DNA from: Berghia stephanieae
Taxonomy: Eukaryota > Mollusca > Gastropoda > Nudibranchia > Aeolidiidae
Direction: 5' to 3'
NCBI GenBank assembly: GCA_034508935.3
Contig: CM067444.1
Span: 53,207,436-53,271,435 of the forward strand
Length of the DNA stretch: 64,000 nt
The translations under genes and the position numbers were made by a program. Below are positions 22,843 through 61,095 of this stretch, piece after piece (within the stretch, counting starts at the first letter, position 1; each line of letters opens with the position of its first letter). Below the pieces are notes generated by a model. That model searched no databases. It saw nothing but the letters and a program-made list of their open reading frames with translations, and was not told the DNA's origin.

Positions 22843-23859
22843 TAAAGAATTTAGAAACATCCATAATAATGGCACTATGGTTTAATAGAAACCCAATGTA
22901 CTCTTTTGTCATAGATAGATTTCTTATTCAAGACAACACAATAATTTACAAGCAATCCACTTAAGTGTTTCAGAGCCAATGTCTGACAATTGTATGATAC
23001 TTTTTTTTTTAATGATTTTTTTTTTTCAAATTAATATTATAATGCCTGTGTTGGCAGAATGCCCAATATTTAAAACTGCTGTCAAAGCTGTTGTTTTTTT
23101 AAAATTAATTAATTGGTCATCACTATATACATGTGATAATTCAAAAATAGAATCGATTCATCACAAAATTAATTCGGTCAATCAAGTATTGCATGTAAAG
23201 GTTTGGCTACTCTTTGGTGAAAGTCTTTCTTGCTATTATTTAGCTTTAACATTTTAACATGGTAACATTTCAATATCATAGAATATATTGTGACAAAAGT
23301 AGGCGATTAACACATTTGACTCATATATAAGAGACGGGAATCTCAAATGAACCAAAGCTGTTTTTAGACAAGAATGTCATGAGACGAATGAACATTTTAA
23401 AAGCTCGACAAAATAAGAGAGAATGAACAGTGAAAAGATCACATAATCACCATCTGGTTTTGAGTCAAATCCATCATCGCCAACACTGTTAATTACAGGG
23501 GAAACTCCAAACAACCACATCATTTGTTTTTGTAATCTAAATTTGAACTGATATTCATCTTTATCATTCTCTTTTAACCGATTACATCCTTCACTCAAAG
23601 AGTTCAAGAATCGTAGTTGAACTGTTTTCAATTTTTTTTGTCTAATCAAATGTGTTAATTACACACAATTGTTTTGAAAATCTTGAGTTATGGAAAAATC
23701 TTTAAATCGCAACTAGTTAGTTGATTTTAATTAATTAATTTAGAAATATAAACTTGATTAGTTTAAATATTCTTTGAATTCTAAGTGGCAAAATGAATTG
23801 ACATTTGCCAAAGTCACAAGACATTCATTAATCACATTCTATTCATGACTTCCTTAAGG
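22843..23859. other. Region downstream of gene B, possibly its 3' UTR
   Basis: No repeat family recognised. A 90-codon minus-strand frame (23377-23649) has an ordinary composition but no motif and no splice support. As gene B ends at 23860 on the minus strand, part of this stretch is likely its 3' UTR. I could not fix a poly(A) site. Confidence 0.35.
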
Positions 23860-36871
<13,012 letters not shown>

Positions 36872-37055
36872 TTTAGCCTCCACGGTTTTCAGTCCGCCTT
36901 CCCTTTAGGCCCCATTGTTAAAACTCACCAAAACAATACCTGATAATATGGTGAAAAGGTACACTGAAAAACGATTACACATATTCACTTCTATTACTTG
37001 ATACTACTTCATCCATTTCCACTATTTCAGTGTCCAAAGTAAAGCATCATCAGCC

Positions 37056-37069
37056 ATTGGCATAGCGAC
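37056..37069 (-). promoter_or_regulatory. X-box-like (RFX) motif upstream of gene B
   Basis: ATTGGCATAGCGAC resembles two half-sites of the RFX X-box with about two mismatches. It lies roughly 190 bases upstream of the gene B ATG. X-boxes mark many ciliary genes, but the match is weak and one site is not proof. Confidence 0.2.
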
Positions 37070-37139
37070 GACGAAGGGAGGCTACTCCCAAAAGCTTGTT
37101 TTGCTTATAGCGAACATGTCGTTTAAAAAGCTACATCCT

Positions 37140-37145
<6 letters not shown>

Positions 37146-37209
<64 letters not shown>
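37146..37209. repeat. (TC)n microsatellite
   Basis: About 32 TC units, around 275 bases upstream of the gene B start. Confidence 0.95.
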
Positions 37210-37211
<2 letters not shown>

Positions 37212-37461
37212 CTGATTTACTTCATGGAATAACCAATGTTTGAATGATTGAGTCAATGGTTTGAACAGCTTTAAGATTGCAGATTCAGAGGGGACGGTGT
37301 TCTGATGTTTCTATCTGTAATATTATGGTATGGTGTCTTTATCAAGCAATGTTGATCATAAACTTAACCATGAGGTTATGTTTTGTTTCTTCTTTCTTTG
37401 TGGATTTATTTTTCTGTTGTTGTGGGGGGGGGGGGTTGGGTTTCTTTTTTTGGGGGGGGGG

Positions 37462-37662
37462 GGCATTAGACATTGCTTGCTACCCTCTGGAGAGGACGCA
37501 AGTCTATCACAAAGTACTTTCCGCCAGGTATAACAGACCCAGCTACCCAATCACTGCTGGGTGGGCAAGGGGGTCAGAAAAAATCTCGACTGCACCCGAG
37601 ATCGATCTCGGTCCCTTTGCGTGTAAAGCGAGTACTCTACCAACTGAGTTATAGGGATCCCC
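37462..37662 (-). mobile_element. S3 SINE, intergenic
   Basis: The minus strand head at 37660 reads CTATAACTCAGTTGGTAGAG, with CGATCTCGGGTGCAGTCGAG downstream. The body includes the CCCAGCAGTGATTGGGTAGC region. A partial plus-strand relative lies at about 38015-38110 (GGTAGCTCTGGTGGAAAGTA). Confidence 0.75.
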
Positions 37663-38129
37663 CAAAGATGCCAATATCACACTGGTTAAATTGTTGATGT
37701 CGGTATAACTATCACTGCAACAACCGGATAAAGGAGATGGTGCCCAATGAGAAGTTGGATATTAAAAATAAAAACATAACGTGTACAGTCCTTTTGATAA
37801 AGTGATGTATAGCACTGCACTGTATGCGCTAGCATAAAACCTACTGCACCCCAGCCACGATAACACGGTTAAAAACGATTTAGAGTTAGAGGTAAAGAAT
37901 AGATAGCAAGACTGTGGGCCCCAAGAGACTCCAAAATCGTTCCCCGCCGCTCACTCAGACAAAAATAGAAATCCACAGATAACCGGACTACAGATTAAGA
38001 GAAGAACCTATCAATGATTGGGTAGCTGGGTCTGGTAGCTCTGGTGGAAAGTAGTTTGTGAGACTAGCGTCCTATCCAAAGGATAAGCGATTGCTATTTT
38101 CCGTGTCATACTAAATGTTCCTTTAAAGT

Positions 38130-38555
38130 ACAAAACAATGATACAGGTAGGCTACTCAGAATATATCCCTCACATTGGTTTTTCTCTACGCAAAAGCTTC
38201 CAGACACTAACTCAATCCTCTCCGGACCTGCTGGCACTCGAGGCGATGCAAGGGATTTCCACCTGGTCCTGTCAGCAGCTCTTCTTGGGGCCATCTCCAG
38301 GGACAGACCTCTCTGCTTTAGGTCCCTCTCCGAGTCTCCTTGGGACGGCCTCTTTTCCTCATTCCTTTGGATGTCCATGTCCATCGCAGAGCCTTCCTTA
38401 TCAGTTTCATCAGATCTGCGACAGACATGCTCCAACCATTGTGCCATCTCATTTGAGACTTTCCACTTCAGTTCTCGCTCTCAGGTCCTCATTTGAGGTT
38501 GTGTTTGGCCAGAATATCACGGCCCGGGCAAAACTGAATGCTCCCATTCCAGATT
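38130..38555 (-). mobile_element. LINE C-terminal fragment (RTE/CR1-like tail domain)
   Basis: The minus-strand frame contains SQGDSERDLKQRGLSLEMAP, RRAADRTRWKSLASP and PAGPERIE. This is the RP-TW..-DM-ERGLS..-A-DR..WR-LV-.. segment found at the 3' end of many animal endonuclease-reverse transcriptase LINEs. Upstream, MAQWLEHVCRRSDETDKEG is a decayed C-x-R-HV-R-spacing remnant. Only the 3' end is present. Confidence 0.65.
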
Positions 38556-38726
38556 AATGATACAAAGCCACAAAAGATAGGCATAGGATCGTGAAGTAAC
38601 CCCAACGCCCTCTCCGCCCCAGAAGGCCAAAGTTACACCGCTCTATTATACAGAGAATTCGTCTCACCTGAGCGTTAACAAGACTTGAACCCTCCCCGCA
38701 CCCATAAGGAAATCAAGGGCCACTGC

Positions 38727-38950
38727 GACAGAGTTAGGTCATTTCAGCGTCAGTAAAAAGGAAGAATATGGGATAGTGAAAAAATTCTAAAATTACAGTT
38801 GAGGTACCCAAGAAAATGAGACTGGTTCAAATAGGGAACAGATGTAGATTCCAAGAGCACACTATTAGTGTACTTAGTTTGAGGTCACCTAAAAGGAAAA
38901 GTCTCATCCAGACACCAGCACAGGATCCCACCCAGATGAATATACTCAAA
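38727..38950 (-). mobile_element. S2 repeat, partial copy, minus strand
   Basis: The reverse complement carries TTTACTGACGCTGAAATGAC near the 3' end and GCTCTTGGAATCTACATCTG upstream, reaching the TGTGCTGGTGTCTGGATGAG block. Confidence 0.7.
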
Positions 38951-39009
38951 TTAAATGTTTGAATATGTCAACAACAAAAAAAGAAAACAACAAATAATAC
39001 ATAACAGAG

Positions 39010-39240
39010 ATTATGTTTTTAAGCGTTTTACGGCGCTTGCAACACATTTAGGTCATATCAGCTCCAGTAAAAAGGAATAAAATGGGAAAGTAAAGCCCCA
39101 AAGAAAAAGGGAAGACAAAGGGGAATTGGTTCAAATAGGAAACAGATGTAGATTCCAAGAGCACACTATCAAAGTACTTAGATAAAGCAATTCGGAAAAC
39201 AGATATATGAGGATAGAAGACACAGCAAGTGACCAAGGCC
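39010..39240 (-). mobile_element. S2 repeat, partial copy, minus strand
   Basis: The reverse complement shows TTTACTGGAGCTGATATGAC, then GTTGCAAGCGCCGTAAAACG, with CTCTTGGAATCTACATCTGT upstream. At about 39185 it changes abruptly to a 5' block, so it has an internal deletion. Confidence 0.7.
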
Positions 39241-39429
39241 CACCAGATGTGCTAAATAAATAATGAATAAAGGTAAAAGAAACATTTTTGGAGATAAATG
39301 ATTTATTTCAAGACCTGATTTTAAGTAGAAAATATGTGAAATTTTTCTTTCTTGGTAGTAATTGCATTTCTATGTGTATTCTGTATGAAAATAGTATGCT
39401 GACATTAACAATACTAAAAAGAGCAAATT

Positions 39430-42106
39430 ACATTTCTCCAATACATTTTATTCAGTAACGGACCAAAGCATTATATTCTTTAAAAAATAATAATAAACAA
39501 AACAAAAACAATAAACGCACAATCAGAAATAACGAAACACGAAACGCATTTTACTACCTATTAAAAACATCTGGTATCATGTCTGAAAAAGAATGATTGT
39601 AAAATCGTCAGTTTCAGATCAAAACTGATTCCCTAGATCCATAAATGCTAAAAAATTTTGTATAAGACCTATGTGACGAGTACATATATTTTTTTTATTA
39701 TAGATACGCAAGATGAGTAGTCGTGACATTACTTATTACTTAAATGATCAATTGAAAATGAAAAACTATTCTAAACCACTCCCATGCACACTGCAAAAAT
39801 TGTCTATGTCATTACCAAGGGAGAGCTGAGGTACCCTATTACAAATTTATAACCATGTTCCTCTTTGAAAAAAAAAAAAGGGTGTTGGAGAAGAGAATCA
39901 AACAATTTTTTTAAGTATGCTGTTATGCATGGACATCTTCTGCCTTCGCTTTGCCATGGGGGTTAAAAAAACACAAAAAAACAGTAAGATTTTGGCAGTT
40001 TTGGAACATCAGTACAAAATGCAGTTTGAAAATCATTGCCTTAATTCCAATATTTATAAAATTGGTGTCACTAAACTTTCAATGACAACAAAATAACTCT
40101 TGTCAATGCTCAATCAACCCAAGGCCTGAAAAATTTGTCAATGTCATGCATATATACAAACAACTCTATACAAACAGTGATTGTTTAAACCCATAACAAG
40201 CCATATACTGATTGAACACGCTTGTCCTTTAGAAAAGGCAGGAAGACAAAAACTACTTTCGCACTGACGTTCTCACATTTGCTCGCACAAATATTTGACA
40301 AGGTAGTATAAATAATAATAATGATGATTAATATGATAGACACGTTCACAGTCAAAACAAGGCCCCTGACCTCTTCCTTCCTCTGCTCTGGAATAGTGTA
40401 TAACGTGAGAATGTTTTCCTAAAGGTAACTTGCATCATCGGTATAGTGGTAGTAGTAATAAAATATATAAATAGTAATTATTATATATAAGGTGGATGAG
40501 TGGATTGATTAACAATGCAGTAGTGAAATAAAGTTCCCCATTCAGGTATATGTACAAGTTAAGGCGCACCAGATGATTGTTTCATTAACAAAAACAAAAC
40601 AAAAAGTAAAAATAATAAAACTCATCAGTTAACAATACTATGATGCATGTCCCACCCACAACACAATAGAGACGCCACAATGCTGACAAGAAATGAGTCG
40701 CATTTAACCACCAAAGATGGATTCAAATAACGACAATGGCAAGAAAAATCAGCACACATAACAAAGAAACTGTGCACCTATTTTTTTTTTTTTAAAGACA
40801 AGTGGAAATTAAAAGGAAATATTTCAATTTTTAAAGGTGATATATATAAACATCCCAAAAAGAAAAGATTATAAATGGCCTTGTGGGTAAATAAATAAAA
40901 TGATAGACAAACTCATAAAGAATGTTCCCACCAATCTTGCTGGTCTATTTGATTTAATATTCGCACATTGCTCCTTGCTCTCCTCTCCAAAGGGATGGTA
41001 ACAAGAAGGCATGGTGGCAAGTGAGAGGAAAAGACTGATAAAAAGAATACTTAACAGACATACAAAATTCGTATAATATAGCAACAGCACACTATACATA
41101 TCAGCATAGGAATGAAATATTTAATCAACAACTGCAACAGATGCATAACAATGATACCCAGGATATTCATACAAAAGAACAAGGTTGTCATTCAGCAAGA
41201 CCTAATCACCGTCATGGCTCTGTCGAGTCAGTGGACCATGCGTGGTGACTTAACATTAGTCCTGGAATTTATTTCATGACATGCAAAGAAGACAAAATGT
41301 CTTATGACCACCTCCATGACAAATCCCACAATCAATATGACGTAAATTTTCAAAACATCTCTTAACTTCCAAGACTTTGCATGCAAACCCTGTAACAACA
41401 AGGGTGAAAAATGCCAACAAACGATTATGAAAATATTGCCATTCAGTAACAAAACAAGATGATATACAATTATATCATCGTGAATTTACCATTATTCTTC
41501 AAATCACACAAGACAGTTACACTGGAAGAAGTATGTGCAAATTTTTTTCCTCTGCACAAATGACAACTATAACAATCATGAAATGTAACATGCAGGCAAT
41601 TATCTATCTAGTACATCAGAGCTCGCATTCATGATCCTTAATATATAATCTGTCTTTCTTTTCAAGATGCAAGACATGGTAACATCAGTATTCACATCAT
41701 AATTTAGTAGAAAAACAAAGAGTTCAATAACCAGCCGACCACATCCAATCCCATACAATCATGCCAAGAGAGTTGTTTTGTAAAGAAATATCTGAACTTC
41801 ATAACCAATGCAACATATGATCTGATGAGTCGCCAATCACCATAGACATGAAAAGTTCCCAAAAGAACAGCCTTTTTAGTCTTTTATCATCAATGTGCTA
41901 GTAATCAAAGAGCATTATCACATTGTGATCCTCTCATTTCCCTAATACCCGACAGATGTTCTCTATTTTCCAAACATCCCGCTCTCACACATGCACACGC
42001 TCTTCCTCTCAAAACCTACAGCTTATGTCCAAACGTCATGCATACCAAAGAAAACTTTCAATTGGATAAAGAAGACTGCTAATCTAGTCCAAAATTGTCC
42101 ATTAAT
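39430..42106 (-). other. Probable long 3' UTR of the ERM gene
   Basis: After the ERM stop, about 2.65 kb has no recognised repeat family, in contrast to the flanks. It ends near an AATAAA on the minus strand at 39447-39452. A repeat-free stretch this long in such a repeat-rich window suggests constrained transcribed sequence. The exact cleavage site is not seen. Confidence 0.45.
39447..39452 (-). terminator. Candidate poly(A) signal of the ERM gene
   Basis: AATAAA on the minus strand. An S2 repeat begins about 200 bases beyond it. Assigned by position only. Confidence 0.35.
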
Positions 42107-55309
<13,203 letters not shown>

Positions 55310-55339
55310 GATGTTGGCTTCTTGCTGACCAGTTGCGAT
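55310..55339 (-). other. 5' UTR part of the ERM start exon
   Basis: TTTTTAG precedes ATCGCAACTGGTCAGCAAG, giving an acceptor at 55340-55341 and 30 bases of UTR before the ATG. An upstream non-coding exon is therefore expected. Confidence 0.65.
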
Positions 55340-55340
55340 C

Positions 55341-57649
55341 TAAAAAGAAGCTCAACCTTTATTTACCTGGAAATAAAATATAAAATAATAAACATTAAGA
55401 GAAAATCCCACCACAAATATCAAATGTCATTTTCTATTTCTTAAATAAGTCTTTATAATTGCACTATCATCTTAATAAACTGACAAATATTATTCCTCAA
55501 AAATCCATGACATAGGTCAATTAATTTGACATGCTTCAGAAGATCTTTCTGAAGTTCCCTTGTGAAAACATAATGAGAAGTTATCCAATCCTCTGAGGTA
55601 ATATAAATCCATGAAATGAAAAATGTAGTTCTAAACCTTGACTTTTATTATAGAAAATTCATAAAGTAATCCAGTCAGAGAAGCCAACTCAATATGGCTA
55701 GATCCAATTCACAAGGAAACAAGGTCCAAATTTTATGAAGACAAGAAAACGCATATATTTATATTAGATACAAACAGTTCTCAAATTGTATCGATGGTGC
55801 GGGGAAAGTGTGAGCATAATGACACGTTCTTGCTCCATCTAACTACTAGTTAAATCTATTCAAGACGACATAATACTTTGTCATTGCCATCTGTTTCAAT
55901 AACTTGGGTTGACCAGAGTATTTTAGGACTTTAAATCTGCTTTGGGTAAATAATTTTCAGAAATTTCACAACTCCCATTTCCATTCCTGACCTAAATAAT
56001 ATCATAAATCATTAATGAATGAGAGGAAATAAATCAATAACCTTGTGACAAAAATGGAATAAAATTTGATTCCTTGTAATTAAATGAGAAAGACGAAAAA
56101 TTCCTTAGCTTATCAATTGTAATCAGAAAGGTTTAGGCGGATTCTGAGTCACTTTCACTTATGTATTTTTTAAGTGGAATTCGGAGTGCTTTTTACAAAT
56201 GCTAAACTGACCCTGTGTAGAATTAACATTAATCATTTCCTCTCAAAGTGGCACTTGTGAATCAAAGTGCGAACAGGATTCTTCATTAACTTAACTAAAC
56301 TAATATAAAATGTTTTTTTATCTGCTTGTCAACAGCAGTTTTATATTATACAGCTTATACTTTAACTCAATCTGATAGAGTAGGTTGAAATGAAGAATAT
56401 TCTTACAAAACCATTCAAGATAAAAGTAACTTTTGATTTAATTCTGAATGGATTCCTTATGATTTATATAATAAAATGTTTTCTTTCCGAGTAGACGTGA
56501 ATTGAACAATCAATCGGATATGAATGAATGTATTAATAATTAATACAATCATATCAAAGATGAAAATTCTCTCAATCAAGATCAATAATTACACAGAGCA
56601 GTTCATTTAATCCTTTTGGACATTTTCCCATTTCCTCCTATCTTTGATTTGATTGACACTGAAGAATTTAATGTTCTAATTTTTGACTTCCTGAATTTCT
56701 CTATTATTAGTAGATATTATACTCTATTCTATAGTCAACAATCATCACATTTTGATTGACTAATTAACAACTGGGTAACAGTTCAAACATTGCTATGCCG
56801 TAGAGATTGCCAAAAAATCGAGATTGTGGGGTAGCACCCTACACTTTGCTTTACTGTTACTTGTCGAACTTGTGACAAGAAATGAGAATAATGAGAAGCA
56901 AATTCCCCCCAACACTCCTACCTACTAAAAACTAAGAGGCTGGCCAGCCAATGCTTTTATTACTTTTAGCTGACGCATGTTCTGTGTTTAATTGGAGGAA
57001 AAACGAATTGACATACTGGTGGAGATTTAATTTAAACCGAACTAAGCTTAGTCGTAGACTTAGACTCAGACTACGCCCACTTCACTTCGACTGTTGAATT
57101 TGAATCATGTCCAAAAAGATCATTGACACCTTTTCGTCAGATTTTTTAATAATCATGATGAGATTATTGATTTTTGAGAACATCGCTTATGATATAATGC
57201 CACTCATTGGTAATTTCATTCTTATTTAATCCATTGCATCGAGTATTGAGTCATTGTTGAGTCGGAAAAACAAACACGCCCAATCCTATCCCAGTCTCAA
57301 GACTATGCCGGTCGACAAACCTGTCAGTTACCTCGAAAACCAATTTACCAATACATTGATCCCAACAATTAAATTATAGAAAGACGATAAATTAGTATGA
57401 AAATTCGACTGTAAATTCATTTTTACACTTTACACATGAAATGGTTGAAAGAGGGAGGGGTGAAGAAATCGACGATCACGATCACGTTCAAGTTCAGTGC
57501 GATAAAATCACGAGTGAGAAATTTATTCCAAACATAACCCGGAAAACTAAATTATCCTTTAGATAAGAATGGCAATTCACAACATGGGGAAGAAAGGTGA
57601 ACTTGGGTCACAATAAAAATAAGTCCATATTCGAAACATGACTCCTTAC
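55341..57649. other. First ERM intron, AT-rich, no repeats recognised
   Basis: No coding frame or known repeat of this window is seen over 2.3 kb. If the promoter call is right this is the 5' UTR intron, where enhancers would be expected. Confidence 0.4.
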
Positions 57650-57840
57650 TTTAGCGAAAGTTCACAGTACGGCCAACTCCCACCTTGGACACCGACCGGT
57701 GCACTATGAAAATGGCTGACACTAGGGTGTGGATGTCAATTTGTAGACCCCTCTAGGTAATAATTGCAAACGCCTATCACTTCCGGGGTTTTTCTCAATG
57801 AGAGAGCTGAAACCGACAATGGCGCGAAGCTTATGAATGG
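57650..57840 (-). promoter_or_regulatory. Likely ERM promoter and non-coding first exon
   Basis: On the minus strand a GTAAGG donor follows CGCTAAA, with the exon end at 57650. This could splice to the acceptor at 55340. Upstream lie an ETS-type CCGGAAGTG (57778-57786) and two GCCAT-type YY1-like motifs (GCGCCATTGTC, CAGCCATTTTC). There is no TATA box at a fitting distance. This combination is common in housekeeping promoters. No transcript evidence is available. Confidence 0.45.
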
Positions 57841-57916
57841 AAATAGGCTATCAAAGCGACATAATATTTGGGAGCAGGCAATGGTGTACGATAAAAATCT
57901 GAAAAGGTGTGAGTGA

Positions 57917-57918
<2 letters not shown>

Positions 57919-57951
<33 letters not shown>
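57919..57951. repeat. Poly-G tract of about 32 bases
   Basis: Uninterrupted G run just outside the ERM promoter region. Confidence 0.95.
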
Positions 57952-57952
<1 letters not shown>

Positions 57953-58061
57953 ACGAACCTTAGATATCCTGATTATCGGTACAATGTGCTACCATATGCC
58001 AACTTATATTAATCACATACAAGTTTCAAAGTTTTATCTTACACAAGTAGGTACCTCTTCC

Positions 58062-58235
58062 CGAACTGTGGTGTTATGGTAACGCCTCTGACTGGTAATC
58101 AGGAGGTCTGGGGTTTGAGTCCCAGTCAAGGCAGGCTGGGTTGTTTTTTGTGGGTTTTTTTTTTATTTTTTTTTCTTCATGTAATTTTCTTTCTGCTTTG
58201 TCTGGCACTGTTTCATTTTGCAGAAAGAAAATATC
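58062..58235 (+). mobile_element. S4 SINE (tRNA-Thr-like head)
   Basis: The head has GTGGTGTTATGGTAACGCC, the arm CTCTGACTGGTAATCAGGAG (anticodon position GGT, Thr) and the B box GGTTTGAGTCCC. A T-rich region and TTTCTGCTTTGTCTGGCACT follow. The missing acceptor-stem pairing and the attached tail argue against a functional tRNA gene. Confidence 0.6.
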
Positions 58236-58577
58236 GACACAATTTAACTAATTATTTAAATCGAGGTGTAGAAACCTGATTTTTGCGGAAGAATTTATAC
58301 AACGCGATTTCATTTGACAATGACATAATAATAGTTTAGTTCTGTATAAAAAGACAAAATGAATGGAAACAATACAAAATAAACGAACACTAAAAAAGGA
58401 CATGCCGGAAAATAGTTGGACGTATGTAGATAGTTCTACCTATGATTTTGTTCCCTTTTGCTCTGTAACAATCTCGATTTATCTTATATAAGAGGTTTCT
58501 GAACCAACAAAAGGAGCGAAGAGTATAAAACAAAACATCTTATGCGTCAACGATAGGTAGTAAGCAATGTGCACATA

Positions 58578-58705
58578 TTAGCAGCTCTGATAACCTAACG
58601 CAATTATGGGCTCAATTGTTGTAATGGACAGCATTTTGTGTTGTTTTGAACGTGTTTCCATTACAACAATGAGCCCATAATAATGTGGGTTATCAGACCT
58701 GCATA
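58578..58705. mobile_element. MITE-like element M1, copy 2
   Basis: Left GCAGCTCTGATAACC and right GGTTATCAGACCTGC ends pair. The inner arms pair too (ATGGGCTCAATTGTTGTAAT with ATTACAACAATGAGCCCAT). It matches the 30696 copy. Confidence 0.7.
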
Positions 58706-59537
58706 TAAGTCCACGTTGGCAGTAAGCTCTCTCCATGCAGGTATTTGTAAATACACGTCGGTTGTAAGTAAATACCCGTATTTCTTTACTTGACCCCATT
58801 CTTTCACTGGTGACGACCAAGACTCAACAAAAGACGAGACAATGCATGTTTTGTTGTGGTACAAATAACTGCTATTCGAGATGGACAGCATGTGAAGAGA
58901 GCATTGCTACAACTATAATCAATTTTTCTCCTATACTAAGCGCAAGAGTAATTTTTTTTCTGTATTATATTGGTATCTAAAACGGACCTTATACGAGTAG
59001 TACAGTGTTGTTTGTCTGTTTGTTTGTGGGGTTTTTGTTTTCGTTTTATTTCGTATTGTGGATACTGCCATTAGATATAACGCTCATACAATATGTAACA
59101 TTAATAGATAGAATGAAGTTGAAGTTGATGTCACTCGGGTTTTTGTTATTGATTTTTGCCATCCGCGTTTATGAGTAATTCTCACTAAACGGTATTAACC
59201 AGACTATCAACGTTTAAGGTTACACATTGTTTTGTGTGTTGGTCCGTTATACTTCCGGATGGGAATGTGGTGAGTTTCTTAGACAAGCGGGTAAATGGAA
59301 TTAACCAGTAGATTTTTGACCAATCCAAACATATATAATTTGTGATACATCTTTGAACGTGATCGGAGAAACATTGTTGGTTGCTTTTATAAACAATAAC
59401 GTGATTGAAATCGACGTCTCTCTGATCATTGTTATTGTTTTGATACCGCTAACTGGGTGACTAGTTATCACACGATTTCTCGATCATATTATGGACGTTT
59501 CAGTTTACACATAGTTTGTTTTTTGTTGTTGTTGGTT

Positions 59538-59538
<1 letters not shown>
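58706..59538. other. Non-coding stretch
   Basis: Short open frames only, with no motif or splice support. Confidence 0.4.
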
Positions 59539-59581
<43 letters not shown>

Positions 59582-59660
59582 GGTTCTATTAATATCCCGT
59601 CCTAAATGTTAAATGTTGCTTTCGACCCCTTGTAAAGAGTTATATAAAAGCTCAATTATT
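59539..59660 (+). repeat. (GT)n microsatellite and S1 SINE tail fragment
   Basis: About 21 GT units at 59539-59580, then a remnant of the S1 3' end at about 59600-59656 (TTAAATGTTGCTTTCGACCC, TATATAAAAGCTCAA). Confidence 0.7.
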
Positions 59661-59913
59661 TATTATTTATTTATTTATTTAACTTTAAACTACCATTTTC
59701 GGACTGCACCAGCTATGCCTTATTTATATTAAAATTATACTTGAAAAAAAAATCAATGTGGATCTAACGGAGAGGGCGAAAAGGGCTAAGAATGAAGTAA
59801 GACACCAGCAGAAGTCAATCTAGGACATGATATTTGACATGAAAGAAATGAAATATTAACGAATGGATTGGATACGCCAAATTATCACTTTGTCTAACAG
59901 TTCGAAATATTAG

Positions 59914-59914
<1 letters not shown>

Positions 59915-59970
<56 letters not shown>

Positions 59971-59988
59971 AAGAAGAGAGGAGAGAGT

Positions 59989-60025
<37 letters not shown>

Positions 60026-60026
60026 A

Positions 60027-60090
<64 letters not shown>
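59915..60090. repeat. (GA)n microsatellite
   Basis: About 175 bases of GA units with TCAGAAAGA interruptions repeated twice. Confidence 0.95.
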
Positions 60091-60091
<1 letters not shown>

Positions 60092-60454
60092 TTTTAATAT
60101 GTCATGCTTCAAAGAGTCTGACTTTAAAGTTCAATTAAGATTTTCGATACGGTGACAAAAACAGACCTGCGTAGAAATAGTGAAAATTCGTAGTTTTTAG
60201 AATAATAACATGGTAGACATTTTAACTACCCAGAACAATCATCAACTTTTCCTTAAGACGAAAAAAATATTGCTTTAAACTCCTTTATAAATTATTAGCT
60301 CTGATACCAGAACTTTGTCTTCAGAAGTTTTACTGAATTTTAATAAAATCTTTTAGTTCTCAGGTTGTAGTCGAAAATTCGTAATACTACAAATTTTTTC
60401 GTAGTGCTAGGCAGGTCTGTCGGACTATGAAATAAAAACAAAACACATTTTTTA

Positions 60455-60630
60455 CTTTTGGACAGAAAACTCGTCCTTCTAATTAGATCGATCGATTAAA
60501 ATGACACTCATATTGTCAAAAACTCTCAAACCGGGACAGAAGACTTCAGTCCCAGGTTTAAGATTTTTTTTGACAAGATGAGGGTCATTTTAATATTTGA
60601 CGGACGAGTTTTCTGGCCAAATCTTTAAAA
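60455..60630. mobile_element. Hairpin MITE-like element M2
   Basis: GGACAGAAAACTCGTCC near the left pairs with GGACGAGTTTTCTGGCC near the right. Inner segments AAAATGACACTCAT/ATGAGGGTCATTTT and CCGGGACAGAAGACTTCAGT add further pairing. It has no coding capacity. Confidence 0.6.
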
Positions 60631-60680
60631 ACTTATTTTTTCAGATTACGGCAGAATTTGTTTTACACTATAAGAATCTC

Positions 60681-61095
60681 TGGGGGGGGGGGGGGGGGGT
60701 GGTAAAGAAACGTATTTACTAGCTTGATATCGAGAGTTGTTGTGGTCTAATGGTGTTCCTGTTTAAATCACAAACAGGACAGAAATAACCTTAGGTATGA
60801 TTAATTTGCGTTTTGTTCTCAAACCAGCAATTATGAATACGCTGTGGTTTGGAGGCCTATAATAAGCCACAACAAAATCGAACAACTTGTGAATGAAATA
60901 ATGTGGAGTTGCGTATCATAATAAATAAGCTACCTTTTTTTGTTTGTTTGTTTTCGTCTTTCATTTTGTTGGGTTTTTGTTTGTTTGTTTTTTTTTTTGT
61001 TTTTTTTTTTTTTTTTTTTTTTGGGGCGGGGGTATTTGTTTTGTTTTGTGAGTGTGTGTGTGTGTGTGGTGTGTGTGTGTGTGTGTGTGTGTTAT
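60681..61095. repeat. Low-complexity stretch: poly-G, T runs and (GT)n
   Basis: A G run at 60681-60698, T-rich runs at 60985-61022 and GT repeats at 61050-61092. Confidence 0.85.

Noticed and set aside
23377-23649. A 90-codon minus-strand frame downstream of gene B
   Set aside because: It lies after the gene B stop, lacks splice signals and family motifs, and is better read as UTR or intergenic.
58066-58130. Functional tRNA-Thr gene
   Set aside because: The anticodon arm and B box are tRNA-like, but the acceptor stem does not pair and the sequence continues into a SINE tail shared with 4780-4850.
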